In this document: positions 12,453-13,293 of the stretch, piece after piece
Layout of the letters: each line of letters begins with the position of its first letter
How positions within the stretch are numbered: position 1 is the first letter of the stretch
NCBI GenBank assembly: GCA_900551595.1
Contig: URWR01000030.1
Coordinates: forward strand, 1-13,293
DNA from: an uncultured Coriobacteriaceae bacterium
Lineage (GTDB): Bacteria; Actinomycetota; Coriobacteriia; Coriobacteriales; Atopobiaceae
Direction: 5' to 3'
Length of the DNA: 13,293 nt
Notes under the pieces: model-generated
Told to the model about the DNA's origin: nothing
Databases searched by the model: none
Seen by the model: only the letters and a program-made list of their open reading frames with translations
Made by a program: the position numbers and the translations under genes

Positions 12453-13293
12453 ATGACTTCAACGCCTATCATGAGTCGACGCTCTGTTATGTTAGGAATG
12501 CTCGCTGTATGTGCAACAGGCTCTGCGCTTGCAGGTTGTTCCAACAATCAATCCTCTGCATCTGGTGACGAATCATACACATTGGTAGAGGAAGGTAAGC
12601 TCACACTGCTTTCCGACTATGGATATCCAGCGTTAGCAAGCATCGTAGATGGACAGCCAGAAGGATTCGAAATTGATCTGGTTGGTGCAGTCTGTGATCG
12701 TTTGGGATTAGAACCAAATTGGCTCCCTATGCAGAAGTTTGACACCATTATTCCTACTATTGAACAGGGTGGAAGGGCCGATATGGCATCTGCCTCAATA
12801 ACGATTACCGACGAGCGTGCTGAAAGAGTTGATTTTTCAGATCCTTATATGGATTCCAACCAGGCGGTTGTAGTTCCAGCGAGCGATGCTGATTCTGTCA
12901 CAGTTGACTCACTTAATGTAGCCGGAACGCAAGTCGCCGTACAATCTGGAACCACAGGCGATGCATGGGCTAAAGAAAATCTTCCAAATGCTACGGTAGT
13001 TCCCCTAGACGATGCTATTAGCTGTCTTACTGGCTTGCAGACGGGACTCTATCAAGCAGCAGTTGCTGACTTACCCGCAATGGTCTATCTCATCAATACC
13101 TCATATACAGACCTTGCTGTTGGCATTGAGGTTCCAACAGGCGAGCAATACGGTTGGGCTATCAATAAAGACAATACAGGCCTTACCGCAGCAGTAAATA
13201 CTGCCTTAGCTGCCTTAATTGAAGAGGGAACGGTAGATGAACTCATGGAGAAGTGGCTCGGCGGAACCATCCAATTCAGCAACTGTCCTTCTG
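12453..13293 (+). CDS. Amino-acid-type ABC transporter substrate-binding lipoprotein (partial, 3' end missing)
   Basis: 280 residues are visible and the frame is open at the right edge; the family length suggests little is missing. GGGGGAG (12441-12447) lies 5 nt before the ATG. The signal is a lipoprotein type with the lipobox LAGC at 26-29 (lipidated Cys29), preceded by an arginine pair (MSRRSVML, 7-14), so export by Tat is possible. The mature part is a family 3 solute-binding protein: SDYGYPAL (54-61), GFEIDLVGAV (71-80), SITITDERAERVDFSDPY (115-132) with the ligand-type Arg in ERAER, and the VAVQSGTTG (161-169) and AAVADLPA (202-209) hinge-side motifs. It should deliver a polar amino acid or similar small solute to a permease probably encoded beyond the window. 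It lies after a terminator, so it is a separate unit from the glnA-like gene. Confidence 0.88.
   Translation, partial: MTSTPIMSRRSVMLGMLAVCATGSALAGCSNNQSSASGDESYTLVEEGKLTLLSDYGYPALASIVDGQPEGFEIDLVGAVCDRLGLEPNWLPMQKFDTIIPTIEQGGRADMASASITITDERAERVDFSDPYMDSNQAVVVPASDADSVTVDSLNVAGTQVAVQSGTTGDAWAKENLPNATVVPLDDAISCLTGLQTGLYQAAVADLPAMVYLINTSYTDLAVGIEVPTGEQYGWAINKDNTGLTAAVNTALAALIEEGTVDELMEKWLGGTIQFSNCPS

Overview
The window (about 13.3 kb, roughly 45% GC by eye) looks like a piece of a monoderm bacterial chromosome, most likely an actinobacterium of the Coriobacteriia type (Atopobium/Olsenella-like). This placement is an inference. It rests on a Tad/Flp pilus locus with no secretin gene, a lipoprotein whose signal carries a twin-arginine pair, a FeoB-associated Cys-rich membrane peptide, and base composition. 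No rRNA, tRNA, CRISPR array or intact mobile element was seen. All supported genes lie on the + strand.

Layout: 1-91 is the GC-rich tail of a membrane protein, probably an MFS transporter. 92-413 is a gap in which GC content falls sharply. 414-10233 is one tightly packed Tad/Flp pilus operon: cpaB-like, tadZ/cpaE-like ATPase, tadA, tadB, tadC, a classic Flp pilin, an unrecognised one-pass membrane protein, a second Flp-like pilin, a TadE-like pseudopilin, a large TadG-like protein, a second TadE/TadF-like pseudopilin, a DUF192 protein and a zinc-ribbon/FHA protein. Most junctions overlap or are a few bases apart, so translation is probably coupled. TadZ should localise the machine, TadA power it, and TadB/TadC form the membrane platform. 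Flp1 (perhaps with Flp2) should form the fibre, and the TadE/F/G proteins act as minor or anchoring pseudopilins. No prepilin peptidase (TadV/CpaA) is present, so it must be encoded elsewhere.

After a 128-bp gap with phased repeats comes a small FeoB-associated Cys-rich membrane protein without FeoA or FeoB beside it. Then comes a type I glutamine synthetase-like gene behind phased GTGAAAC/GTGTAAC repeats that resemble an actinobacterial GlnR operator, closed by a very strong intrinsic terminator at 12125-12172. The window ends inside a polar amino-acid-type ABC transporter substrate-binding lipoprotein.

The most striking observation is that the glutamine synthetase homologue is full length and intact but has lost three residues expected in the catalytic metal/substrate site: two Glu and one His are replaced by Ala, Ser and Phe. 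The surrounding fold motifs are kept. It may be a pseudoenzyme or have a changed activity. Other points of interest are a His/Cys zinc-type motif inside the TadG-like protein, two different Flp pilins in one operon, and a DUF192 plus zinc-ribbon/FHA pair at the end of the pilus operon.
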